64,000 nucleotides of DNA from Paenibacillus sp. Soil766 (lineage in GTDB: Bacteria > Bacillota > Bacilli > Paenibacillales > NBRC-103111). Location of the stretch: the NCBI RefSeq assembly GCF_001428105.1, contig NZ_LMSJ01000023.1:250147-314146 (forward strand), written 5' to 3'. Shown piece by piece: positions 17,103-24,718 of the stretch. The notes below the pieces were generated by a model. It ran no database searches, had not been told where the DNA came from, and saw only the letters and a program-made list of their open reading frames with translations. Position 1 is the first letter of the stretch. Every line of letters begins with the position of its first letter. A program made the translations under genes and the position numbers.

Positions 17103-17117
17103 TTGGTTTCACCTCAT

Positions 17118-17161
17118 AGTTTATTATAATAAACTTAGTTTATAAAATTTATATACTAAGT
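17118..17161. promoter_or_regulatory. Overlapping palindromes, probable IclR-type operator
   Basis: A perfect 18-bp palindrome (AGTTTATTA/TAATAAACT, 17118-17135) overlaps a second imperfect one with arms ACTTAGTTTATA/TATATACTAAGT (17133-17161). Both lie within 60 bases upstream of the SDR start and downstream of the IclR gene, so they are candidate operator sites. Confidence 0.6.
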
Positions 17162-17195
17162 CTAGCATCCCTTATCCTTGGCGTCAACGCAAAAA

Positions 17196-17234
17196 AAACC
17201 AGATACAACCCGATGCCCGGATGTTAACTGGTTT
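17196..17234 (-). terminator. Terminator after the IclR gene
   Basis: The outer stem AAACCAG/CTGGTTT is followed on the minus strand by a run of T. It starts 22 bases after the IclR stop at 17257. Confidence 0.7.
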
Positions 17235-17256
17235 ATCTATATTCTCATCTTAGAAG

Positions 17257-18012
17257 CTAGACCGGTAACGTTGACGATATCGCATGTGCGAGAATACGAA
17301 TCTCTTCCTTCACTAGTTCTTGTTTATACGTCCATTGATGTACAGGCATTGAGCAACTTACAGCCGCTATCCACTTGCCGTTACGATCAACAATCGGCAT
17401 GGCCAAGCAGCAGAAGCCGAGCACGATTTCTTCTTGATCCACTGCGTAGCCTTGTTTTCTTATCATGTGCAGCTGTTCCAGCAGTTCTTCCCCGCTTCGA
17501 ACGGTATTCGGCGTGAACGCTTGATAGCTGCCTTCTTCGTACAAGGCGAGGACCTGTGAATCCTCCAAAGCAGACAGCAGTACTTTACCCATCGCCGTTG
17601 CGTAAGCAAGCAAACGCATGCCAGGCTCTGAGATGAGACGAACTTGCGCTGGCGCCTCTTTTTTGGCCAAATACACGAGTTCACCTTTCTCCAATCTAGC
17701 CAACTGAAAGGTTTCACCGAGTCGCTCCACGGAACGAGCAACTTTCTCCTCAAATAACTTTACTAGCGACATGCCTGCGAAATAGGCGTTGCCAATGACA
17801 CCGAAAAAGGAGCCGAGCACATAGGTATCCCCTTTTTCCCTAATGACCCAATTCAACGTCTCCATCGTATGTAAAAGCGAAAACATCGTGCTCTTATTAA
17901 TCCCTGTTGCACCGCTCAAATCCATCAACCTAAGCTGCGAAGGCTGATCCGCTACTAACTGGAGAACATCTTGTGCTCTTTCCAGTGCTGGGACCCAATA
18001 TTTTCTTTCCAT
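17257..18012 (-). CDS. IclR-family transcriptional regulator
   Basis: The 251-aa protein has an N-terminal winged HTH (RLMDLSGATGINKSTMFSLL) and a C-terminal effector domain with LAYATAMGKVLLSAL and AVDQEEIVLGFCCLAMPIVD, the standard IclR layout. GAGG precedes the ATG. It is directly upstream of the SDR-FAH pair, separated by its own terminator and a palindromic region, so it is the probable regulator of that sugar-acid catabolic pair. Confidence 0.9.
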   Translation of the reverse strand: MERKYWVPALERAQDVLQLVADQPSQLRLMDLSGATGINKSTMFSLLHTMETLNWVIREKGDTYVLGSFFGVIGNAYFAGMSLVKLFEEKVARSVERLGETFQLARLEKGELVYLAKKEAPAQVRLISEPGMRLLAYATAMGKVLLSALEDSQVLALYEEGSYQAFTPNTVRSGEELLEQLHMIRKQGYAVDQEEIVLGFCCLAMPIVDRNGKWIAAVSCSMPVHQWTYKQELVKEEIRILAHAISSTLPV

Positions 18013-18065
18013 GTGTATACCTCACTTAAACTCGACTGTCCATAACCGTTCCAACCGCTGCTGAA

Positions 18066-18779
18066 TTACAGTAACTTGACCGTATCGCCAAGTCGAATTT
18101 GACCTGTTTTCACGACAGAAGCATAGACACCAAACCGCAGATCGAAGCCTTCGTTTACTTGTTTGAGTACCGAAGGATCCTTATCCAGCGTATCTGGATC
18201 TATCGTAATCATCATACATCGATCACAGAAGCTGTCTACTTGCAATTGTACTTCGCCTATAGCAATCTGTCGACCTATCCATTCTCCTTCGGAGCAGGCA
18301 TGGTCATCTAACGCAATTACGAAATTGCCACGGAACCGACGTTGATCCAAGTCCTTGCCATGCAGACTCTCAAGTTTTCTTAAGCTAGCATCTGTGATAA
18401 GAAGAATGCTGGCACCATCAACGGAAAACAGTTGTGGATGCTCTGGATGCGGCGCCTTTAATCGCGACATTGTAAGGGTAGTCTTTGTTTGACTTTGTAT
18501 CTCCTGCAAAAGTGCATCGTCCCAGCCGAATACTCGCCCATCCCCTGCTGTTATTTGGATATCTCCATCGTGATACCTTGCTTGATAGGTTAACATATTA
18601 GGGATATTGCGTGCAGTCACATACCGCCACCAGCCCGATTTGGATTCATCATAGAAGGACACAAACCGATCCCCTAACATCCCATAGTCTTCAATCTCGC
18701 ACGATGTCAATTGCTCTCCTGCGAATGACTTAACGGGATACCGATTGATTTCACTTATTTTACCAATGGTCACTTGCAC
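18066..18779 (-). CDS. MOSC domain protein
   Basis: The GTG at 18779 (protein MQVTIGKISEINRYPVKSF) has GGAGG 8 bases upstream; the longer frame starting at 18830 lacks a site. The 237-aa product has the MOSC N-terminal beta-barrel segment (RYPVKSFAGEQL) and the C-terminal MOSC domain with the conserved Cys in FCDRCMMITIDPDT. This family is thought to bind molybdopterin or sulfur carriers and includes detoxifying N-hydroxy reductases. No molybdenum genes are nearby, so the partner is unknown. Confidence 0.85.
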   Translation of the reverse strand: MQVTIGKISEINRYPVKSFAGEQLTSCEIEDYGMLGDRFVSFYDESKSGWWRYVTARNIPNMLTYQARYHDGDIQITAGDGRVFGWDDALLQEIQSQTKTTLTMSRLKAPHPEHPQLFSVDGASILLITDASLRKLESLHGKDLDQRRFRGNFVIALDDHACSEGEWIGRQIAIGEVQLQVDSFCDRCMMITIDPDTLDKDPSVLKQVNEGFDLRFGVYASVVKTGQIRLGDTVKLL

Positions 18780-18833
18780 AAGTAGATCCTCCATCAACCT
18801 TAAATTCCGCGCACGCAACCATTTTACCACTAC

Positions 18834-19040
18834 TTACACCGCAGAGCTAGGTGATGCCAGGCATTCACAAACCTTGAACAAGGATCGTGCATAATCCAAA
18901 CGTATCTCCAACATATAGCTTTGAAACGTAATGCCGGTTTCTTTGCGGAATTGCTCACTGAAATAATTCGGCGAAAGATTCACCCTCGCGGCAACCTCAT
19001 GGAGCGTAAGCTTCTCACGGAAGTGATGCTGGATAAATAG
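18834..19040 (-). pseudogene. AraC-type regulator remnant, C-terminal HTH only
   Basis: A 68-codon stretch without its own start codon, bounded upstream by an in-frame stop at 19041, reads as an AraC HTH domain: REKLTLHEVAARVNLSPNYF then SEQFRKETGITFQSYMLEIRL. The sensor domain is absent. The segment lies between the MOSC gene and the coiled-coil gene and is probably the end of a deleted regulator. Confidence 0.75.
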
Positions 19041-19056
19041 TTAATTTTAGTTGGCA

Positions 19057-19105
19057 TTTTCACGTAAAAAAAACGTGAAAAAACGCCACACTGTTCGTGT
19101 GACGT
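19057..19105 (-). terminator. Tandem hairpins after the coiled-coil gene
   Basis: The first hairpin (ACGCCACAC/GTGTGACGT, 19083-19105) is followed on the minus strand by TTTTTT. A second one (TTTTCACGT/ACGTGAAAA, 19057-19081) has a seven-base loop and its own T tract. Both lie within 70 bases of the stop at 19124. Confidence 0.75.
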
Positions 19106-19123
19106 TATGGGTGCCTTCATTAT

Positions 19124-20905
19124 TTAAATACCTAAAAATTTGGCAAGCTTATCAAGCAATCGTTGTTGGGAAGCTATCTGTATCGAAATATTGTCAAATC
19201 GATCGTTAAGTGATTCTTCGTTTGAAACAACTTGATTGGTAACTGCTTCATCTATAAGCTCATTTAATTTTTGAGCATTGATAGCATAATTATTACGCAT
19301 TTCCTGCTCTAATTCTGTAATACTTTCCTTATGCTGCTTTCGCAATTCATAGGTCACTGCATGCATTTCATTCCTTAGATTTTGCTCCAAAACGTCTGTA
19401 ATCTTGGGTTGAATGGTATCGAGTTCTTGCTCCATCTTCACGATACTATCTTGAAGTTGATTCTTTAACTCACTTGTAGTTGCCTGCATTTCACCCCTGA
19501 GATTGTGCTCCAGTGCTTCTGTCAAATTAGGCTGAATCGTATTGAGCTCCTGGAGCTCCTGTTCCAACTTGGAGACACTTTCTTGAAGTTCCTTCTGTAA
19601 CTCACTTGTCGCTGCTTGCATTTCACCCTTGAGATTGTGCTCCAGAGCTTCAGTCAACTCGGATTGAACAGTACGGTGCTCTTGGAGTGATTGTTCCAAC
19701 GCCGAGACACTTTCATGAAACTGCTTCTGTACGTTATTTGTCGCAGCAAGCATTTCACCTCTAAGATTATGCTCCAACAGTTCTCTTAGCTTTGGCTGAA
19801 CCATGTAGAACTCATGGAGTTCTTGCTCCAACGTCGAGACGCTTTCATAAAACTGCTTCTGTAACTCATTTGTCGCAGCCAACATTTCACCTTTGAGTTT
19901 TTGCTCTAGAGCTTCCACCATCTTGGGCTGACTCACATTGAGTTCCTGGAGCTCATCTTCTAACTTCGTGAAACTTTCAAGTTGCTGCTCCTGCAGCTTC
20001 TGTGTCCCTGCAAGTATTTCACCTTTGAGATCGTGCTCCAGTGTTTCGATCAGCTTAGGCTGAACGGTATAGAGCACATGCTGTAGTTCATTAACCTGCT
20101 CTGAAACACTTTTATATTGAATGTTGAGTACATCAACGTTAGCGGCAACTTCGTTGCTGTCGTCTTGTTCAATGACCTCAGCTACCTTGCAAGTAAAAAT
20201 CTTGAGGATACTACGCAGCTCGGCAACTTCCTCGGAAACGCCATTAAATTGAAGATTTAATGATTCAGCTATTTTTGTAATACGTTCATTAATACGTTCA
20301 TCCTGATTGGCATCCTTCGTAACTTCAATCATCTTTTCCATAAAAGTAAGAACAATATTGCGAAGTTCCGTGACTTCATTCGTAAGCTCATCGAACAGAA
20401 CGTTGACATAGCTTTTAGTTGGCGCTACTTGTCTACCACTGGAAATTGCAGATATACCAACCATTTGACCATCATCTACTTGTTCGTTGATACGCCTCGG
20501 CGTTTTATTTGCTTCTATTTTTTGCGATAATAATTGTACCAGGTTACGTAATTCTAAAATTTCATTACTTGCAGGCGAGTTAGCCTTGTTTTCTACAAGT
20601 GGTACGTTCAATTCCAGAAGAGTCGCAGGTGAAGGAGTGTCAAGCGTCTCTTCACCACTAGGCGTATGAATTCCTTTCTGGTACATTTCTTGCAAATGTT
20701 CATGAATAAACTTAAGTGATTTATTGGCATCTTTCAATTTTGAAATCATTCGAAAAACTTCGACAGCCTCTTCTGTATATCTTAAGCTTCCTGCAACAGT
20801 GGTGGTCGGAAGAAATACAGCAAATTGTTTGGACCATTCCACGATAGTTCCTTGCGTTTTTCTAAGGGAACGTGCGATCTCATTGACCTTATATGTTCTT
20901 TTCAT
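19124..20905 (-). CDS. MerR-type HTH protein with 44-residue tandem coiled-coil repeats
   Basis: The 593-aa protein begins with a MerR/RacA-like HTH (YKVNEIARSLRKTQGTIVEW, then RYTEEAVEVFRMISKL, residues 1-75). The rest is charged and coiled-coil prone. From about residue 280 to 515 it consists of tandem repeats with consensus QPKLxEALEHNLKGEM-AAT-ELQKQ-ESVS-LEQELQE. The DNA period is exactly 132 bp (44 codons) for five units, then a 123-bp unit. A shorter motif (VSEEVAELRSIL) recurs before that. No membrane segment or known enzyme domain is visible. DNA binding plus a long coiled coil suggests a structural or chromosome-organising role, which is inference. Confidence 0.75.
   Translation of the reverse strand: MKRTYKVNEIARSLRKTQGTIVEWSKQFAVFLPTTTVAGSLRYTEEAVEVFRMISKLKDANKSLKFIHEHLQEMYQKGIHTPSGEETLDTPSPATLLELNVPLVENKANSPASNEILELRNLVQLLSQKIEANKTPRRINEQVDDGQMVGISAISSGRQVAPTKSYVNVLFDELTNEVTELRNIVLTFMEKMIEVTKDANQDERINERITKIAESLNLQFNGVSEEVAELRSILKIFTCKVAEVIEQDDSNEVAANVDVLNIQYKSVSEQVNELQHVLYTVQPKLIETLEHDLKGEILAGTQKLQEQQLESFTKLEDELQELNVSQPKMVEALEQKLKGEMLAATNELQKQFYESVSTLEQELHEFYMVQPKLRELLEHNLRGEMLAATNNVQKQFHESVSALEQSLQEHRTVQSELTEALEHNLKGEMQAATSELQKELQESVSKLEQELQELNTIQPNLTEALEHNLRGEMQATTSELKNQLQDSIVKMEQELDTIQPKITDVLEQNLRNEMHAVTYELRKQHKESITELEQEMRNNYAINAQKLNELIDEAVTNQVVSNEESLNDRFDNISIQIASQQRLLDKLAKFLGI
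19364..20020 (-). repeat. In-gene tandem repeat, 132-bp period
   Basis: The landmark codons for GEM(L/Q)AAT recur at 19486, 19618, 19750, 19882 and 20014, exactly 132 bases apart, and again 123 bases further on at 19364. Copies differ at many positions, so the array is old enough to have diverged. Confidence 0.85.
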
Positions 20906-21019
20906 TTGTTAACGATCATATCCTTTCTTCTTATATCCCGTAGGCTTAGGCATCTGTAACATGGTATTCAAGACCCTATACAAATGACAATGAATGCGTG
21001 AAATTGTTAGCAACGCAAA

Positions 21020-21046
21020 GAGGCTGCCCCGAAGTAGGACAGCCTC
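21020..21046 (-). terminator. Hairpin after the PL6-type lyase gene
   Basis: The inverted repeat GAGGCTG/CAGCCTC with some inner pairing lies 15 bases past the stop at 21061. The following T tract is short. Confidence 0.5.
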
Positions 21047-21060
21047 AAATTATACCTTAC

Positions 21061-23349
21061 TTATGGCGCATTGGGTCCAACCTCTGTTACTGCCAGTGGA
21101 TGTTTCCCAAAAGAAGTGCTTGTAGACCGTTCGTCTGCACCTATATCGGTCATGGAACGTGCTTCCCCATCCATATCCTCTGTCACATAGGAATAGGTTC
21201 CCACCGCTGCGTTAATTGCAGGACTGGTCGATGACAACTTTTGCAATCCGTTTACCGTTGTGAATAATGGATTTGTTGCCCATATTTGAGCAGTAGTCCT
21301 CGAACCGTTGTTGCTTACTGTGCTGCCGTTTCCTATGTTCCCCTCAAATACCGTGTTGGTGGTGCCAACTTCATAATATAGAGTTCCCGTAGAATTTTTT
21401 ACGATATTATTAGCTACCCTGCTGTCCTGTGGAGCTAAGGGTTTACCAGAACCAACGATGATCCCCGTCGTGCTGTTCACAATTGTATTGTTGACGACTT
21501 GTGCTCGGTATATTTTCCATTGCTCTCTCAAGTCATCCGCTGATGGATTGGAAGGATAACCACCTGTACCACCATCATAATCAGCATTATCAAGAATGAT
21601 CGCGTTAGCGGTTAGATTTTCCATGTAATTGTTATAAATCTTATGATCATTTCCATAAATGCGAATACCCGCTTGTTCTGATTCTACACCATCACCAATG
21701 AAATAATTGCCGTAAAAAGAGTTGTTATGCCCATGTCTGGAGGTGAGCCCACCCTTGGAAGTTTTGAAGGTATTATAACGAACCGTGTTGTTGCTGCTTT
21801 TCACAGAAACGATTTCCGGTTCGCCATCACAGTTCTCGAATAGATTGTACTGGATGGTGTTATACCCATTGGACAAGGAGATTCCGGATAAGCCAAGACG
21901 AATCGTTTCTTTGCCATTCGCGACCCATGGACCCACATCATGAAAATAATTATATTCAATAACGTCATACTGAGAAATGTTACCGTTCCCGTCACCTTGA
22001 TAGGCAATAAGCGGATCCGTATCGCTCTTCGGACCAAAGTCATTATGGTCTATTCGATTGTGATGACTATTGACGCCACTAACCTGCAGCCAGATGAGAG
22101 TTCCTCCTGTTGCTTGTAGTGCGAATCGATTTCGAGTTACTCGAATGTTATTGGAACTATCTAAAAGTAAGGCTGTATTTCCTAAGTTTGTGAATTTCAA
22201 GCCCTCGATAACGACATTAGACGAATTTTGAATGTGAAGAGAGGCACCGCCAGAAATGATCGCTTGACCTGAATTAGCTGCTTTGATCGTGATTGGGTTG
22301 CTCGCTGTACCATTTTTGTTGCTTAAGACAAAAGGTCCTGTTTGCGAGTAAGTCCCATTGGCCAGCACGATTGACGTACCTGCACTTGCATTGCTTAAAG
22401 CAGTTGCTAGCTGTGCAGAAGTGGAAACAGAAACACCCGGTATCACGGGAGCATCACCATAAATTTCCACCTCGGTATAGCTGTTCCATAAGTTGGCGGA
22501 GTTGCCGTGGCCAACAATTCGCACATAGCGGGCTGACGCTACATCCGTGAAGTCGAACGTTTGTAAGCTTGTGTTTAAACTGCTCGTCACATTGGCCTGA
22601 ACCGTCGAGAAATTCACATTATCTGTGGACGTTTGAATATCGAACGTGGAGGTTCTTGTATCCCCGCTTATAAAGGCTATTTTGATATAGGCAACCCTAA
22701 CGTTTGAACCTAAATCGTACTTGATCCATTGACCGTTGCCGCTTGCTGACCAGCGGGTGGTTAAGTTGCCATCCACTGTGTTAGCAGGTACGTTCCCATC
22801 ATCCGCACTTGCAGATACAGAAGCTCCAGCGATGGAGAACTTCGATTCAACGGAAGCGCTTGCAGAAGAATCACCGTAAATTTCGACCTCGGTATAACTA
22901 TTCCATAAGTTCGCAGAGTTGCCATGACCGACAATCCGCACATAACGAGCTGGATCTACATCAGGAAAATCAAATGTCTGCAGGCTTGTATTTAAGCTGC
23001 TCGTCACATTGGCCTGAACCGTCGTAAAAGTAATATTGTCTGTAGATGTTTGAATATCGAACGTGGAGGTTCTCGTATCTCCACTAATAAAAGCGATTTT
23101 AATGAAAGATACCTTCTTCACCGCGCCAAGATCATATTTTATCCACTGCCCATCTCCGCTTGCAGACCAACGTGTCGTTAAGCTCCCATCCACCGTATTG
23201 GCTGGCACATTCCCATCATCGCTGCTTGCCGTCACCCCAGATGCCGTGATCGTGAATTTCGTGTCTGCCGCATAACCTGCCAACGGAATCATGGCAAGAA
23301 ACAAACTAATTAATAGCATAACAATACTTACTTTTTTACCTTTACCCAT
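21061..23349 (-). CDS. Secreted PL6-type polysaccharide lyase with two discoidin domains
   Basis: The 762-aa precursor has a signal peptide (hydrophobic core 7-25, likely cut after GYA at 27), two near-identical F5/8-type C (discoidin) carbohydrate-binding domains at about 31-160 and 169-299, and a right-handed beta-helix from about 306. The helix carries the chondroitinase B/alginate lyase (PL6) pattern: Glu510 and Glu512 in CDGEPEIVSVKS, Lys517 and Arg538 in LTSRHG. The 5- and 21-residue spacings equal those of the Ca ligands and catalytic Lys/Arg of chondroitinase B. Uronic-acid polymer cleavage is therefore likely; the polymer is unknown. GGGAGG precedes the ATG. Confidence 0.85.
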   Translation of the reverse strand: MGKGKKVSIVMLLISLFLAMIPLAGYAADTKFTITASGVTASSDDGNVPANTVDGSLTTRWSASGDGQWIKYDLGAVKKVSFIKIAFISGDTRTSTFDIQTSTDNITFTTVQANVTSSLNTSLQTFDFPDVDPARYVRIVGHGNSANLWNSYTEVEIYGDSSASASVESKFSIAGASVSASADDGNVPANTVDGNLTTRWSASGNGQWIKYDLGSNVRVAYIKIAFISGDTRTSTFDIQTSTDNVNFSTVQANVTSSLNTSLQTFDFTDVASARYVRIVGHGNSANLWNSYTEVEIYGDAPVIPGVSVSTSAQLATALSNASAGTSIVLANGTYSQTGPFVLSNKNGTASNPITIKAANSGQAIISGGASLHIQNSSNVVIEGLKFTNLGNTALLLDSSNNIRVTRNRFALQATGGTLIWLQVSGVNSHHNRIDHNDFGPKSDTDPLIAYQGDGNGNISQYDVIEYNYFHDVGPWVANGKETIRLGLSGISLSNGYNTIQYNLFENCDGEPEIVSVKSSNNTVRYNTFKTSKGGLTSRHGHNNSFYGNYFIGDGVESEQAGIRIYGNDHKIYNNYMENLTANAIILDNADYDGGTGGYPSNPSADDLREQWKIYRAQVVNNTIVNSTTGIIVGSGKPLAPQDSRVANNIVKNSTGTLYYEVGTTNTVFEGNIGNGSTVSNNGSRTTAQIWATNPLFTTVNGLQKLSSTSPAINAAVGTYSYVTEDMDGEARSMTDIGADERSTSTSFGKHPLAVTEVGPNAP

Positions 23350-23427
23350 AAATACATCCTCCCTTAATTTGGATTTTCAATCAAACAAAGTATCCGCTCT
23401 AAGCTTTGAACTCCTTTCATTCAAGTT

Positions 23428-23441
23428 GAGTGCGTGCACTC
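23428..23441. promoter_or_regulatory. 14-bp palindrome upstream of the PL6-type gene
   Basis: GAGTGC-GT-GCACTC lies about 80 bases before the PL6 start. It resembles a small operator palindrome. No regulator can be assigned. Confidence 0.35.
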
Positions 23442-23524
23442 TCCTCCAATTTAATACACATCGTGGAAAATAAGCATCATCACAATCGTGAATGCATCTT
23501 CAAAATCCAAACTCCTGTTGTTAT

Positions 23525-24535
23525 TCATTCGAGGGCTATCGGAATTACCATATTCCAAGTCTGTGAGGCATCCAGGAAACCCTTGGTACCATCCGATGTA
23601 GCTGCGAATAGATGTGTCGGCTTGCCCTCCTGAAACAATAGAAATGGTCGCTCCAAATTCCCCATAGTGCGAGTAACTCCGTTATCCCAACGCACATTTC
23701 TGGAATAGGCGAGTGCTGGATGGATACGCCAATTCAATCCATCGGTGGAAGACGCGTGTACACCGCCATACTTTTCACCACACCAATTCCCGTCCATGTC
23801 CTTGGCTATCAATTCATAACCTTCCTCTGTTCGCCAAACGAAAGGGTCTTCCAAATGAACGTCAGGTGGAAACAGTGGATTTTCACTTAGCACCTGATAA
23901 GGGCCTTCGTAATGTGGTGCACGTGCAACGCCAAACGTCATTTTCCCATGCACATGACCTTCATACTGTCTAGCTTTATAAATCAATAACACAGAACCGT
24001 CTTCCTCTACGCAAGGTGCGGGATTGGACGTTAAGAAGCTATCAAATTTCCCTGGCCTTGTTGATACAATAGGAACATCCCGTCTCTCCCACGGTCCAGC
24101 AACACTGTTCGATATGGCTAATCCAATGCGCTTGTTAGCTCGAGCTACAATACATCTTGGATCTTGGAGGTCATATCCATCTCCATCAATGGGATCAGGA
24201 AACGGATGCGTTGACCCCATATAAAACAATAAATATTTGCCTTTATGCTTAACAATATGTGGATTATGTGTACTACGACCGTCCCAATATTCGGCTCCTC
24301 GTGCAGGTAGAACGACCTCCTGAAACGAATAAGGCCCTTCAGGCCTCTCGGCAACCGCACGAACAATTTCCGACTGGACAAGCCAACCTGGATGCATCGG
24401 AAGTGACTTCGGCCACCGCGAGGCAAACAGGTGGAATTTGCCATCTTCACCTTGAACGGCGGATCCACACCAGACCCAGTAATCATCCATTTGGAAGCCT
24501 CCGTTTACAGGTGCAGGCATAAATTTGTGAAGCAT
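23525..24535 (-). CDS. Five-bladed beta-propeller glycoside hydrolase-like protein
   Basis: The 336-aa protein has repeated propeller blades with glycosidase-type acidic residues: MDDYWVWCGSAVQGEDGKFH in blade 1, GRSTHNPHIVKHKGKYLLFYMG in blade 2, SNPAPCVEEDGSVLLIYKAR in blade 3 and LEDPFVWRTEEGYELIAKDM in blade 4. This pattern fits the GH43/GH117/GH130-like superfamily. No signal peptide is seen, so it would act inside the cell on oligosaccharides made by the neighbouring lyases. GAAGGAG precedes the ATG. The GH family is not assigned. Confidence 0.75.
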   Translation of the reverse strand: MLHKFMPAPVNGGFQMDDYWVWCGSAVQGEDGKFHLFASRWPKSLPMHPGWLVQSEIVRAVAERPEGPYSFQEVVLPARGAEYWDGRSTHNPHIVKHKGKYLLFYMGSTHPFPDPIDGDGYDLQDPRCIVARANKRIGLAISNSVAGPWERRDVPIVSTRPGKFDSFLTSNPAPCVEEDGSVLLIYKARQYEGHVHGKMTFGVARAPHYEGPYQVLSENPLFPPDVHLEDPFVWRTEEGYELIAKDMDGNWCGEKYGGVHASSTDGLNWRIHPALAYSRNVRWDNGVTRTMGNLERPFLLFQEGKPTHLFAATSDGTKGFLDASQTWNMVIPIALE

Positions 24536-24661
24536 TGCTCACTCTCCTTCTTTTGTTCAACATACGTTTCGACTTGATGTTACTCGTCTTGTTCCCCTTT
24601 GTCATTGTCCATACTTACACCACTATGTCTTTTTTTATGATGGAGAGCTGCTTATTACAGG

Positions 24662-24697
24662 AAGAACCGTCTAGGTCATCTACCTAGACGGTTCTTT
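24662..24697. terminator. Strong terminator between the PL9-type and glycosidase genes
   Basis: A perfect 15-bp stem (AAGAACCGTCTAGGT and its complement) with a 5-base loop lies 22 bases past the PL9 stop. Confidence 0.8.
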
Positions 24698-24718
24698 GTC
24701 ACTATCTTCACTTTTATT

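Noticed and set aside
15071-19040. Single AraC gene split by insertion of the IclR module
   Set aside because: On the minus strand the C-terminal fragment comes before the N-terminal one, the reverse of what a simple insertion would leave.
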